In this document: positions 10,002 to 21,229 of the stretch, in pieces
How the letters are laid out: each line of letters starts with the position of its first letter
Numbering within the stretch: position 1 is the first letter of the stretch
From: Megaustenia siamemsis
Taxonomy: Eukaryota > Mollusca > Gastropoda > Stylommatophora > Ariophantidae
Direction: 5' to 3'
Length of the DNA stretch: 64,000 nucleotides
Assembly: GCA_032433765.1 (NCBI GenBank)
Contig: JAVIAB010000092.1
Location: 107,450,396-107,514,395 of the forward strand
Notes under the pieces: model-generated
Told to the model about the DNA's origin: nothing
The model's input: only the letters and a program-made list of their open reading frames with translations
Databases searched by the model: none
Program-made: the position numbers and the translations under genes

Positions 10002-11800
10002 ATGGCTAGCAGCAGTGAAGTATCTTTTGCTCCTAAACACAACTTATTATTAACAGCAGATAAAGCTAGAGAATTATGTTATGAGGACTTTGAATGTGAT
10101 AGTGATCTCAATGATGTTAGTTTTAGTAGCTCTGACGAAGAAGCAAATATTCTTAGTAGTTCCAGCAGTTCTGAAGGGGAGCTACAGAAACCTGGACCCA
10201 GTGCCAAGCGTAGAAAAATATTGCCTAAAGTGTCTTCTAGTGGTACTAGGGGCAGCTCTTGTGAGTGGAATTTAGTACCAAACAGTAACACCACCAACAG
10301 TAGCAATGATGAAACTGTTACTTTCAACAATTTTAGATTTCATCCTAAAGAAGGGTGCAGTCCTGGAGTCAATGAAAAGTCTGGCCTCAGTGAACAGTCC
10401 TCACCCTTTGACTGTTACAAGGTATTGCTTACTGACAATATTGTTGATTTTATTGTCAATTCCATAAATGAATATGCTGCACATAAAATAAGTACAAATA
10501 CACCAGCGTTAAAGAGGTCTTGTTTCAACAATTGGAAGGAGTTTTCACGGTATGAATTTTTAAAATTTTTGGCAACGACCATTGCCATCGGACTAGATGT
10601 CAGGCCCTCTCTGCGTGACTATTTCTCAGCGGAGACTGAATGTTTCAGTACTCCTTTTTATTTTAAAAATTTCAAACGAGATAGATTTTTTTAGCATTTT
10701 CCAAACAATGCTGCATGTTGGTGAGCCTGTATCTGAAGGAAAAAAACAAAATAGAGCCTTTTGTTGATCTGCTCACAGCTAATTTCAAAGCTGCGTTTAC
10801 TCCCTTTCAAAATATTTCCATCGATGAAATGATTATTGGATTCAAAGGAAAGTGGAAGTACAAGCAGTTCAATGCGACAAAGCCAAGCAAATACCATATA
10901 AAAAGCTTTGGCCTTGTAGACAGCAGCACAGGATATGTTTTGTCCCTCCTGACCTATTATGGTGCTAACACCTCATATGATCCTGCAAAAGATGTCACCA
11001 GTGGAAATGCCATCAAAATTTTTGATACACTCCTGAAAGATATGGGGTCAGGCTTCCATATCTTTGCTGATAGGTACTACACCACAAGAGCACTAATAAA
11101 TCATTTATTACAGGAGAAACAGTATTACACTGGCACACTGCAAGTCAACCGTGTTGGTTTTCCGCAAGAAGTGAAAACTCTGAAGCTTGCCCACATGGAA
11201 AGAAAGTGCTGGAAAACGGATGACTCCACCATTATGTGCTTGGGTTGGAAAGACAAAAAAGCAAAAAAGCCAGTGCTCATTGTCTCTACAAAAGCCAACA
11301 ATGCACTAACCACCACGCCAAAGCCAAAGCCAGTTGTAATACATGATTACAACCAAAACATGAATGGTTGTGACCGCGCCGACCAAATGATTGGCTACTA
11401 CGGTGTTCATATATTTCATTGGGTGATGGAGATAGTTTGCACCAATGCTTTTATTTTATATAAATTGGTGAGTGCCAAGAAAATTAATCTCAAGCAGTTC
11501 AAGTTATCTCTAATTGATTTCCTGCTTCGGCTGGCTGCTGATATCATGCCTGAACCTGAGAGGGCCATCAGAGTCTCAACAGGCAGACCGAAGATATCTA
11601 ACCCCATACAGCGGTTAGCGGGGACAAAACATATGATTTCCTACAGCGACAAGGAACGCAGGTGTAAGGTTTGTAGCAAACCTAGTGCCCCAAGACGGAC
11701 TAATTTTTTGTGTGAAGGATGTGATGGTATGCCGCATCTGCATCCAAAACACTGTTTCAAACTGTGGCACACAAAGGCCACATTTGATTCAGACTTGTAA
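10002..11800 (+). pseudogene. piggyBac transposase with two single-base frameshifts
   Basis: The protein starts MASSSEVSFAPKHN after an AT-rich leader and has an acidic, serine-rich N-terminus. It then holds the DDE_Tnp_1_7 core with its three aspartate sites: SIDEMIIGFKGK, FADRYYTT and NGCDRADQM. The C-terminus is Cys/His rich (RRCKVCSK, LCEGCDG, HPKHCF), as in the family's zinc-binding tail. The frame is broken twice, at a T run near 10685-10692 and an A run near 10739-10747. In each run one base fewer would restore continuity, for about 598 residues in all. Both breaks are in homopolymers, so they may be assembly errors or recent decay. Confidence 0.92.
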
Positions 11801-11914
11801 ATAAATTAATTAAAATGTTGCGGCTATGTAAATATTGTACATAAACTTTAAATTTAATCTATTTACCCGTGTAATATATTTAGTTGACTGCCACACCTCC
11901 CTTCTTAAGTACAT

Positions 11915-12690
11915 AAAAATTTCACATAAAAATGACATACCATGAAGAATTGTGTGTATAGTGCAAACTAGTTTCCGTAGGATAGTGAAACTTTCCTAAT
12001 TTGTTCAGAAGTGGATATATTTACTTGGAAACACATTTCCAGCACTGTTGGATTAACCATCACACCCATTTTGGGTAGGTGAGTACCACTTTTTATATTA
12101 AAAAAAGTTTTTTTCAACAAATTTTAAATATTAATTGCTTAAATTCTTATCCTTCAATTTTTTTTTCAAAAATATTGTTTCTGATTATGAATCTGTGTCC
12201 TTTGCCCTTCAATTTGATGCCTAATTTATATGTCTATGACTTGTTATGGTGAAAATATGAAAGATTTAGTGAAAGAAGTATTTTTCAGGAAAAATAACTG
12301 TGGAGTAAAAATTTCACATAAAAATTACATGCCATGAAGAATTGTGTGTATAATGCAAACTAGTTTCCGTAGGATAGTGAAACTTTCCTAATTTGTTCAG
12401 AAGTGGATATATTTACTTGGAAACACATTTCCAGCACCGTTAGATTAAAAACCACACCCATTTTGGGTAGTTGAGTACCAATTTTTATATTAATTTTTTT
12501 TTTTTTTAATTTTAATTATTAATTGCTTAAATTCTTATCCTTCAATTTTTTTTCCAACATATTGTTTCTGATTATGAATCTGTGTCATTTGCCCTTCAAT
12601 TTGATGCCTAATTTATATGTCTATGACTTTTTATAGTGAAAATATGAAAGATTTAGTGAAAGAAGTATTTTTCAGGAAAAATAACTGTGG
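11915..12690. repeat. 392-bp tandem duplication inside the piggyBac element
   Basis: Positions 11915-12306 and 12307-12690 are direct repeats with only scattered differences. Both begin aaaaatttcacataaaaat and both end ttcaggaaaaataactgtgg. The duplication lies between the transposase stop codon and the right terminal repeat, so it belongs to the element. Confidence 0.93.
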
Positions 12691-14007
12691 CAAAACAGTA
12701 GTGACTGGGTAGAAAAACTACGGTCATTAAGAGTTAAACATAGATATTTTAAGCATATCAGAGTGAAGATGAAGAGAATTTGGATACATACAGAATGAAA
12801 AATATACATTTATATATTCAGGCAACACAACAGAACATCAAAGAGGAATACTAATAAAAAGAGAGTTACAAAAATATATAAGTACACACTGGACATACAA
12901 TGATAGATGGATTATGCTATTCAATATGAAAGCAAAATATTTGACATAGCAATAATACAGACATACGCACCTACTCAAGACTATACTGATGAACAAATAG
13001 AGGCATAGTATGAAGATCTAAATAAAGTTATAAAGCAAGTGAAATTGTTGAACATTGATTGTAATGGGTGATATAAATGCTAAGGTAGGAAAAGGTTGAT
13101 ATAAGACCAATTTAGGAAATCATGGTTTAGGAAAAGGAGTAGAAAGAGAAGAAAGATTAGTACAATTTTGTGAAGAATATAGGCAGATAATATGTATAAC
13201 CTACTCTAAGCAAGAGAAAAGGTAACTATACACATGGAAAAGCCCTGGAGATAAGAAGAGGAATCAAATAGATTACATAATGATAAAAGAAAGATTCCGT
13301 AACAGTGTCAAGAAAGCCAAAACCTATCCAGGACCAGATATTAATTCAGATTACAATCCTGTAATGATTAAAATGAAAGTCAAACTAAAGAGAAACAAAC
13401 AAAAGACTAATTCACCAACATTACCACTAGACATAACAGCTTTAAATCAAAAAGATGTTAAAGATACTAATACAATGCAAGTAAAGAACACATCAGAAGC
13501 TGCTAAAAGAAGAGATTGAGCAGTACAAAAGAGAAAATCCTAATGAAAAAGTTACAACCAAATAGCAATGCATAAAAAAAAAGCATACAAGAAACTTGTG
13601 ACATCTTACCTAACTAGGAAAAGAACAAAATACAAAAACGGATAACTGATGCCATCTTGGAAAAAAAAATTAGAAGAAAGAAGACAAGTGAAGAACACTA
13701 CCCAATACCGCAAAATAAATAATGAAATATGCAAAATGTGCACACAAAAAAGGCTAAAGAAGACTAGCTCAGCCAATGATGTAGAGAAATCAAAAGTATG
13801 GAAAATAAATGTGATTTAAGAAGGATGCACACAGAAATAAAGAGAATGACTAGTAAAAATAAATAAGCCACAGAAAGTGGGTAAAAAACAAACAAAAAAT
13901 GAAAAATGCTAAAAGACAATAAAGATATAATCAATTGATGGAAATATATAACAATTATTTTATGGCGAAAGGGAAAAAAACCAATTATAAATTGTGTGTC
14001 AGGCTAT

Positions 14008-14570
14008 CATCATCATCGAGTGCCATCGCCGCAACGAAGGTTGGCTACCATGGAGTGCCATTCTGCTCTGTCTCTTGCTTTGATGGTGCAGGTAGTCATA
14101 GGCTGATTTGTCCATCTTTTGATGTTACTCTTGGTCTGCCTCTTTTACCTTGTATTTTCTCTTCCAGGATTACTTTTAGTAGGCTATGGTGTCTTTTAAC
14201 ATGGCCCAAAAATCGCATGTCTTGTTTGAATTGTGTTTAGTAGTTCTCTTTTCATTTTTAGTTGTTTCAAGGCTTTGTCGTTTGTTTTCTTTTCCTTCCA
14301 TGCAATTCTACCTATTCTTCTATATATCCACATTTCAAAGGCTTCAATTCTCTGTTCTGTTTTCTTGTCTAATGTCCATGTTTTTGCACTATATAGGAAT
14401 ATTGAGAAGATGTAACATTTTGCTATACTTAGTTTTAGCCCTGGTGTTATTTGTTTTGATGTTAGTATGTTCTTCATGGCATTAAAATTACTTTTTGCCA
14501 TTCCTATTCATTTGTTTATTTTAGTTGTACATTTTCCATCACTGGTTATAGTATGTCCAAGGTAGTTGTA
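14008..14570 (-). mobile_element. Nested LINE-A 3' fragment with 10-bp target duplication
   Basis: A 5'-truncated minus-strand copy of the same family lies within the older plus-strand copy. It is flanked by perfect 10-bp duplications GTCAGGCTAT at 13998-14007 and 14571-14580. It encodes SNFNAMKNILTSKQITPGL and the AWKEKKTN region on the minus strand. The two copies are now in opposite orientation and could pair as an inverted repeat. Confidence 0.95.
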
Positions 14571-15187
14571 GTCAGGCTATAAAATCCTAAAATCAGAAGT
14601 AAAAAAAAAAATTATGCAAACAAAGAAGAAGGGAAAAGCTGCAGAACCTGACAACATACAGATAGATAATAAAGGCACTAGAAGATTTTGGCATTGAAGT
14701 GATCACAGACATATGCATCAAAATATACCATACAGGATATATACCAAATGAACTAAAAACATCAACTTTCATTGCATTCTTAATACTATGGTGCATATGA
14801 ATGCAGTAATTTTAGAACAAAAACCTAAAGAGCAATGTAACAAAAATCTTGCTAAATGTTATACAATGAAGTATTCAGAATAAAATCAATATGGAATTAG
14901 AAGAACAACAATTTGGATTTAGGAAAAATAGTGGGACAAAGGAAGCCATATTCTGCATGAGGTCATTCAATGAAAAGTACACAAACCAATATATGTGTGT
15001 GCTTCATATACTACACCAAAGCTTTTGATCGAATATACCATAAACAATTTATAGACTGCCTAAAAGATATACATCTAGATGACACAGACATAGGACTAAT
15101 ATGTAATTTATACTGGGAGCAAACAGCAACAATAAAATATAACAAGGAGAACTCTTAATCTATTAATATAAAAAGAGGAGTAAGACA

Positions 15188-15457
15188 TGAATTCCTGTGT
15201 GTTACCGGGGCCTCATTATGAGTAAAGAATAGTGACACTGTGTCCTTCCAAGCATGTCATAAGAGGTGACTAAGGAGGTTGATCGATGGCTTGACAAGCT
15301 GTCATTGTAAAAAGTATTGTCATGGAAACAGAACCATAGATTTTAGAAGCAGTGATCTCTGCAATATGTGCCATTTTGGCATGCAAGGTTTCTGTTTTTG
15401 GGATTGTGGTTCTGCCCTATGTGCCGTCTTCGGCTCGAAAGGACAATAGATAGATAG
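15188..15457 (+). mobile_element. GATA-tailed SINE-like element (copy 1)
   Basis: A 270-bp element flanked by 6-bp duplications AAGACA (15182-15187 and 15458-15463). Removing it rebuilds the LINE-A sequence aggagtaagacagggatgc. It begins tgaattcctgtgtgttaccg and ends gccgtcttcggctcgaaagg, then acaatagatagatag. Three more copies are at 19.9, 43.0 and 62.2 kb. I saw no convincing Pol III boxes. Confidence 0.9.
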
Positions 15458-16346
15458 AAGACAGGGATGCATCCTATCACCATGCTTGTTTAATCTATAC
15501 ACTGAGCAAATCTATAAAAACATCACAGAGATGCCAGGACCAAACATTAATGGAGAGCTAATAGCCTAAGATATGCTGATGAAACTGTATTACTAGCAGA
15601 ACATCCTAAAGATTACTTACAACAATGATTTAATGAAGCAACCACGACAAGCAAAAAATAAGGATTAAATATAATATATTAAAAAGACTAAAACTATGAT
15701 CATAAACAAAGATATATCAAAACCTACAAGTGGATATCAAAGTTGAAGGAATGAACCTGGAGACAATTCAGAGCTACAACTACATTGGACATACTATAAC
15801 CAGTAATGGGAAAATAGAAAACTGAAATAAACAAAATAGGAATGGCAAAAAGTAAATTTAATGTCATGAAAAATATACAAACATCAAAACAAATAACACC
15901 AGGACTAAAATTAAGAATAGTAAAAATGTTATATTTTCTCAACATTCCTGTATAGTGCAGAAACATGGACATTAGACCAGAAAACATAACAGAAAATTTA
16001 AGCCTTTGAAATATGGATTGATAGGAAAACAGGAAGAATTGGATAGAAAGAAAATAAAACAAATAATGAAATCTAAAACAACTAAAAATGAAAAGAGAAC
16101 TATTAAACACAATTCAATCTAGACAAATGAGATTTTTGGGGTATGTTAAAAGACACAGCAGGCTACTATAAGTAATCTTGGAAGGAAAATACAAGGTAAA
16201 AGAGGCAGACCAAGACTAACATGGATGATTAACATCAAAAGATGGACAAGTCAGCCATGATAGCTTGCACTATTAAAGCAAGAGAAAAAGTAGAATGGCA
16301 CTCCATGGTAGCAACCTTCGATGCGGAGACGGTACTCAATGATGAT

Positions 16347-17158
16347 AAGGTATGTAACAGACTAGAAACAACATTTCACAGAAAATACGAACAGGAAGTA
16401 CATATTATATTTTACATATGGCATGTAACAGACTAGAATCAGGTATTTTACATAACTGGTTTTATTACTACCTTTTTAAGATATATCTTTCTTCAGTAGA
16501 ATATTTTGTCAACAAGATAACTCTGTTGTGTCTGACCTACACTATACATCTTTACATCTACTCTGCCAAGTTCCATTTTTCTGTCCTTCTACTGCCTTCC
16601 CTCAGAAGATAACATGGCACAATGTTCTAGACAGAGACCACCACTCAATCCTTCTGTCTCCTAAAATATGTTACAAAATTCTTTTGTTTCATTTAGTATT
16701 GGCTTCAGCTTTATTGCAATCCACCAAATCCCCTAGATTTAATTCATGTGACAACAAACTGCTTTCACAAAATTTGTCAATCATCGCAAATATATGTAAA
16801 TTTTGAGAGTATAAATGCTGAGATCTGTTGAGAGATTTCCAAGACTATTATTGCTCTTTTTAGAAGTTTAGCAACCTATGCAATGCTGATGGTGCCATGC
16901 TGTACAGACACAGTTATTTCCTAGGATTCACTAGATGTCTGAATTAGACAGATTTGTTGAATGGGCAAAGTGATTCTTCCAAACATTGTGGCACTCATTG
17001 TAAGCAAACTCAAACAAGGAAGAACAAGAATTAGTTTGCAAGAACTACAAAGATCTCACGTTGATGCAAACACAAAATCTACTGCTTCTCAATAACAACA
17101 AGAGGAAGCAGCAACATATGTTAACATGAACTAAAATACACAATAATCTATAACATAA
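16347..17158. other. Intron, no gene seen
   Basis: AT-rich intron sequence. A 32-bp segment at 16387-16418 (acgaacaggaagtacatatt and following) is an imperfect direct repeat of 9661-9692, which lies just before the piggyBac element. The motif atgtaacagactagaa occurs twice (about 16354 and 16424). No exon-like or transposon-coding signal was found. Confidence 0.7.
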
Positions 17159-17380
17159 AAAAAAAAAAAAGTAAAGTACCTCCCGTCACGCCAAGTGGCG
17201 TATAAGGATATGGTGTTAGTGACCATAAATTTTACAGACCTTCGGCACTTGATTTTTTAGGGTAATGTGGTCTTTATTATGCCCGTGCCATTTTACTTTC
17301 CCAGAAAAATTCCAGTACCCATTAAAAGCTGGGTGAACCGGAATCCGTCGGTTGGGATCGAACCGTACCCCTTGTCCTTT
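17159..17380 (-). mobile_element. SINE, first type, 5'-truncated
   Basis: A minus-strand copy of the SINE at 7.87 kb. It keeps the B box (gggatcgaaccgt on the plus strand), the conserved centre and the hairpin (cgccaagtggcg), and ends in a long A run on the plus strand that corresponds to its T-rich tail. The A-box part is missing, so it is truncated near aaaggacaagggg. Confidence 0.9.
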
Positions 17381-18250
17381 AATCTATAAAATAATTATCA
17401 TTAAAACTCCCTTATTTTTTTATATTTACAGAGTGTGATTTTCTATTTGGATTAGCTGTGTTTATCGCTGACATACATCGGTTGATTGAGATGGCATTGA
17501 GTAGTAGAGATTCTAATGCTAAAAGTTCATTTGATAATGACTAAAGAAGCTAGTAATTAACTTTTTAAAAATATTTAGAAAAAAAATATAGTCTCATGTT
17601 GTATGCTAGTGATAAACAAGATTACAGTGAAGAGGATACACATCGTGATTGTGTATGGCAAAAGATAAGTTATTTTTATCTTTTTATGCTACATCAAAAA
17701 AACTTTAAAGGCTGCCAATATGAGAATATATTGCTAATTGTCTTCCCCACCGCCCCACCCAAAAAAAAAAATTCATATTGGATTACTTTGAGCCGATATT
17801 TATAATGGTAAATTGGTAATTATGGTCTCAATTTTACCTTTTTCATATTTTTTGTTTTGGTAATTTTTCTCATTTTTCACATGTCATGTAGCATCTTTTT
17901 ATATTGGTGAAATCTAAAAATCAAATTCCTTGTTCAGCTATCTAAACATTCATATAAATATGTTTGTGACTTAGCTAAGTGCAAAAAGAAACTATTATCC
18001 ATCACTTGTCATCTTTCTCCTTTTGCCTGGTGCATTTTTCCTGTTGTTTTCCTGAAATATTCCACAAGTGATTTAACTTAATAAATATTCAAGGTGGTTT
18101 ATATAGCTTTAGTTTTGAGACAACTATAAGCTCTGCTATAGGCAGAGGTAAACACTACTCAGAAATCCTGAAGTAACACAGACTAAAAATGGCCAATGAT
18201 ACATATATTAGACCCAGTAGACAATTTTAACTCCTCACAATGTTTTATAG
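17381..18250. other. Intron, no gene seen
   Basis: AT-rich intron sequence with a C-rich/A-rich patch at 17747-17771. The short open frame near 17600-17800 has no recognisable domain. Nothing else supportable. Confidence 0.6.
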
Positions 18251-18257
18251 TATTCAT

Positions 18258-18507
18258 AGACAACAAGTCAGTGGTTAGTGAACTGAACTACAAAGGTCAA
18301 GAGGTCAGGTTCAATCCTGATCAATGGCTTCCGGGTTCACGCAGCCTTAAATGGGTACCAGATTGTTTCTGGGAAAGTAATGCGGCACAGGCATAATACC
18401 GACCACATTACCCCAAAAATCATGTGTCTATAAAGTTTTTTGTCTCTAACACCATATTCCCTATACGTCACTTGGCATGACGGGACTCTTTACTTTACTT
18501 TTTTCTT
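18258..18507 (+). mobile_element. SINE, first type
   Basis: A plus-strand copy with a mutated head (cagtggttagtgaactgaac, B box ggttcaatcctga) and a full body through cgtcacttggcatgacggga to a T-rich tail. Flanks catagacaacaag and tatagatggcaag are similar and may be a decayed target duplication. It lies about 180 bp downstream of exon v10. Confidence 0.88.
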
Positions 18508-18682
18508 TTATAGATGGCAAGACAAGTACCAGATTGAGAAATGGATCATAACCAAACCACATGTTATTTGGGTCAAAATTGCTGCACTCAATGACTAGTG
18601 GTACCAGTAGTACATACTTGTAAATAAAGAAATTAAATAGCTAAGCTTTTGTAAAAAATACAGAACATAAATCATAACAAAC

Positions 18683-18875
18683 CTCAATGCTATATTCTTT
18701 GAAGTGCTCAAGGTTTGGAAGGTAAATATCTGTATCATTTACAATGACATCTGAATTAGTGCTGTTAGTGTCGTTTTTAGATGATGAACTAGCTGAGATA
18801 CTGTTACTAACACGTCTTTTTATAATACCACCAAAGCCAGCCACATGAATCTCTTCTTCTGAAAGAGCATCATAT
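18683..18875 (-). CDS. InR: InR exon v10: alpha/beta cleavage site and beta N-terminus
   Basis: The exon is 193 bp. It reads YDALSEEEIHVAGFGGIIKR, then RVSNSISASSSSKNDTNSTN, then DIYLPNLEHFKEYSIE. The KRR triplet sits where the human proreceptor has RKRR, the furin site separating alpha and beta chains. The residue four before the last Arg is Ile, not Arg. A Ser/Asn/Thr-rich stretch follows, as at the human beta N-terminus, and the L-x-H-F-x-x-Y-x-I-E end matches human LRHFTGYRIEL. The acceptor is cacag. The donor gtttgt is the weakest of the set but gives phase 0 into v11. Confidence 0.93.
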
Positions 18876-18989
18876 CTGTGTGGAGGGGATGAAAAGCATG
18901 AAAATACATTTTGGCCTGAAATTTCATAATTAAACAAAAAAATTACAGCTTAAATTATTTTTAACTTGTTCATTACCATCTTGCGCCAT

Positions 18990-19544
18990 TTATTTATAAT
19001 CATGTCATATTATTGTAATATTATATTAATTTATAAATATTAATTCATGTGTAATGTGTAATTTATCCACCACTCTATTATCGCTTCCATCTCTACACTA
19101 ACCCACAAGATCTCTCGCACCTCAAAGGATTTTTTCTTTCATTGCTTTCAAGAAAACATGATATACCAGCCATCTTAATTTTTTTAATAACATGTCTCCA
19201 TCATAAGATTCTCCCACATGGGTTCCAATAATATCTATCACCCCAATTCAGTCAACCCCACCACTCAAGCTTCCTACTCTGCCAGCAAGGTGACCTTGAA
19301 TTCAAGTGTAGATTGAGATGTGTATGTATTGTCGCTGCTAGCCACTACCGCCAGATATCTCAACTTGACACCTGACAACAATACCCCCTGTCCCATCTTC
19401 AATTCCTTACCACAAACTTTACTGTGTCTCTCTGTCTAATCCATCATACTATCCACCACTTCAACTGATTATTCTATGACAATTTAAAGTTGTGTGGTAA
19501 TTTTGATGCACAGAGTATGCACTGGGGCAACCCCAATGACAATT
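18990..19544. other. Intron, C-rich stretch of unknown origin
   Basis: From about 19070 to 19450 the plus strand is unusually C-rich and G-poor (many cc and ccacc words). This is unlike the AT-rich intron around it and suggests old transposon or satellite sequence. No coding frame or terminal repeat was recognised. Confidence 0.4.
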
Positions 19545-20300
19545 TGGTTATTTGGTTATGGAAGGCCCGGTATTACTGCAAACGAATTAAAATCCATAAT
19601 TGCTCAACCGTCTGTGCCAGCGTAATCATCCAAATCTCATCTCCTAAACAAAGAAAGGTAACTGTAGTCCTCATCATAGCAGTCTCAGCACATGCCAAAA
19701 GACATAAGGCGAAACCGCGCAGAAAGTGAACACAGCCAACTGTTCCCTGCCATACGATATCATCATTCATTGTAAACAATTGGAACATTGAAACATGATC
19801 AAAACGGATGAGACACACAGCTCACGGTGTGCACAGAGCACTTAACTCAGTAGCTCCTGCAACAAGCCGGACTTGGAATATGAGGAAACTGCAACAAGGA
19901 ACACTTTTCATCTATCTATCTATTGTCCTTTCGAGCCGAAGACGGCACATAGGGCAGAACCAGAATCTCAAAAACAGAAACCTTGCGTGCCAAAATGGCA
20001 CATATTGCAGAGATCACAGCCTCTAAAATCTATGGCTCTGTTTCCATAACAATAGTTTTTACAATGACAGCTTGTCAAGCCATCGATCAACCTCCTTAGT
20101 CGCCTCTTACGACATGCTTGGACATTTCATGCATAGCCTTAAATTGTTCCCGCCGCCTATCCACCATATACAGGGAGTTCACGTCCTCTTGAAAATGATG
20201 ATCGTCGTATTGTTTTAAAAATGTATAGCGCTTGATGATGTTAGGCCATCGTTGTTGACTCCAATTCCTAACATATAGACACATAGTTAGTCATCAGATT
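19545..20300 (+). mobile_element. Repeat X, copy 3 (interrupted by a SINE-like element)
   Basis: The sequence from ggttatggaaggcccggtat to ccttaaattgttcccgccgc and on to ggccatcgttgttgactcca also occurs at 26057-26496 (same orientation) and at 27960-28475 (opposite orientation). It is split at 19908 by a GATA-tailed element. The minus strand carries open stretches (for example FLRGFALCLLACAETAMM) that are partly conserved in the other copies but contain stops there. The family is not recognised. Confidence 0.8.
19909..20122 (-). mobile_element. GATA-tailed SINE-like element (copy 2)
   Basis: A minus-strand, 5'-truncated copy of the 270-bp family. It starts on the plus strand with ctatctatctattgtccttt and cgagccgaagacggcacata. 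It sits inside repeat X. TTTCAT occurs at both edges and is a possible short target duplication. It ends at cgcctcttacgacatgc. Confidence 0.88.
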
Positions 20301-21229
20301 ATCCTTGTCGCATATCAAACAACAGACCATAAGATTAGCGTACGGCCGGTCTAGGGATATACGATGAGCCATTAGGATGACGCAGTGCACACCAATGTCG
20401 TACACAAAATTTCGCTCCCTTTAGATTTCTGATTACTCTAGTGAAAGCAGCATATGACGAACAAAATACGGTGCAAATTTCCTAAAGAGATAAAACTGCG
20501 GCTGACGAAGTAGTTTACATTAACGAGTAACTTGGAAATAACTTGCGTCAAGGAATTCCAACAGCGGCCATGAACAGCACCAATGTGACTTAAAGCGCAG
20601 ATCAAGTCTAGACGTTGGAAGGTCTCAACCACAACACTTGATTTGTCAAAAAGGGACTGTTGCCGGCTTATGACATCGCTTTAGCAGCGCAGATGTAATA
20701 AGTAGATCATCATTTTTACTTTAACGCAGAAAAGTGCAATGGAGAACCGAAATTAATCAGATCTCAAATGCACTTTCTGCAGCAATCAAGAGAACGTGAC
20801 CTAGATCCACCATCTTTACAACGGAAGTCCCAATGACAATGCCCACAGAAAAGCCTTTGATTTTGTCCTTGCAGCTACAGACCTGACTATGGTAAACTGT
20901 GAGCTGATGACAACTCGCCAATAGAACAATTGATTCAGATTCAAACATTGACCTTGCCTTGGTTACAACCCACGCTGAACTGGATATCTGCCAGGATCAC
21001 TTCAACAATAATAGCAGCAATCATCTACCCTGTGCTGCTGACATCCATAAGGGAGCACCAAGGAAACTCAGAAGAATAACACATTTTTTCAGATATAATC
21101 GATTAGAATCATTTATATTGGGATGTAAAAGTATTACAACCAGTTTGTTGATTAGACCAGACTTAATATTATTATTATTATTGGACATTATTTGATAGAC
21201 ATAAACATTTCTATGGTTTTAGACATAAC
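20301..21229. other. Intron, GC-richer unclassified sequence
   Basis: Base composition from 20301 to about 21080 is clearly richer in G and C than the surrounding intron, and open minus-strand frames of about 60 residues occur (20438-20632, 20757-20948). I recognise no domain. It may be a longer continuation of repeat X that the copies at 26-28 kb lack. From 21080 to 21229 it is ordinary AT-rich sequence. Confidence 0.4.

Larger units (their letters stand above)
9724..12737 (+). mobile_element. piggyBac-family transposon, nearly intact
   Basis: The element is bounded by TTAA at 9724-9727 and 12734-12737. Its inverted ends match well: left CTCTTTACGTCCG, right (complement) CTCTTAATGACCG. It carries one transposase ORF (10002-11800) and, downstream, two tandem copies of a 392-bp non-coding segment. 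TTAA target sites are the hallmark of this superfamily. It is inserted in the intron before exon v11, in the same orientation as the adjoining LINE-A. Confidence 0.92.
12738..16346 (+). mobile_element. LINE-A (RTE-like), long copy with two nested insertions
   Basis: The order is endonuclease then reverse transcriptase. Endonuclease landmarks are QTYAPT near 12965, MGDINAKVG near 13068, YTWKSPGDKKRNQIDYI near 13230 and SDYNPV near 13350. Reverse transcriptase follows, with FIYYTKAFDRIY near 15010 and the family C-terminus near 15770-16290. The 3' end is gcggagacggtactcaatga plus a TGA tail. It carries many stops. A minus-strand LINE-A piece (14008-14570) and a GATA-tailed SINE-like element (15188-15457) have inserted into it. 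It starts at the right TTAA of the piggyBac element. Confidence 0.85.

Noticed and set aside
10079..10330. 83-residue minus-strand ORF
   Set aside because: Antisense shadow of the serine-rich N-terminus of the piggyBac transposase.
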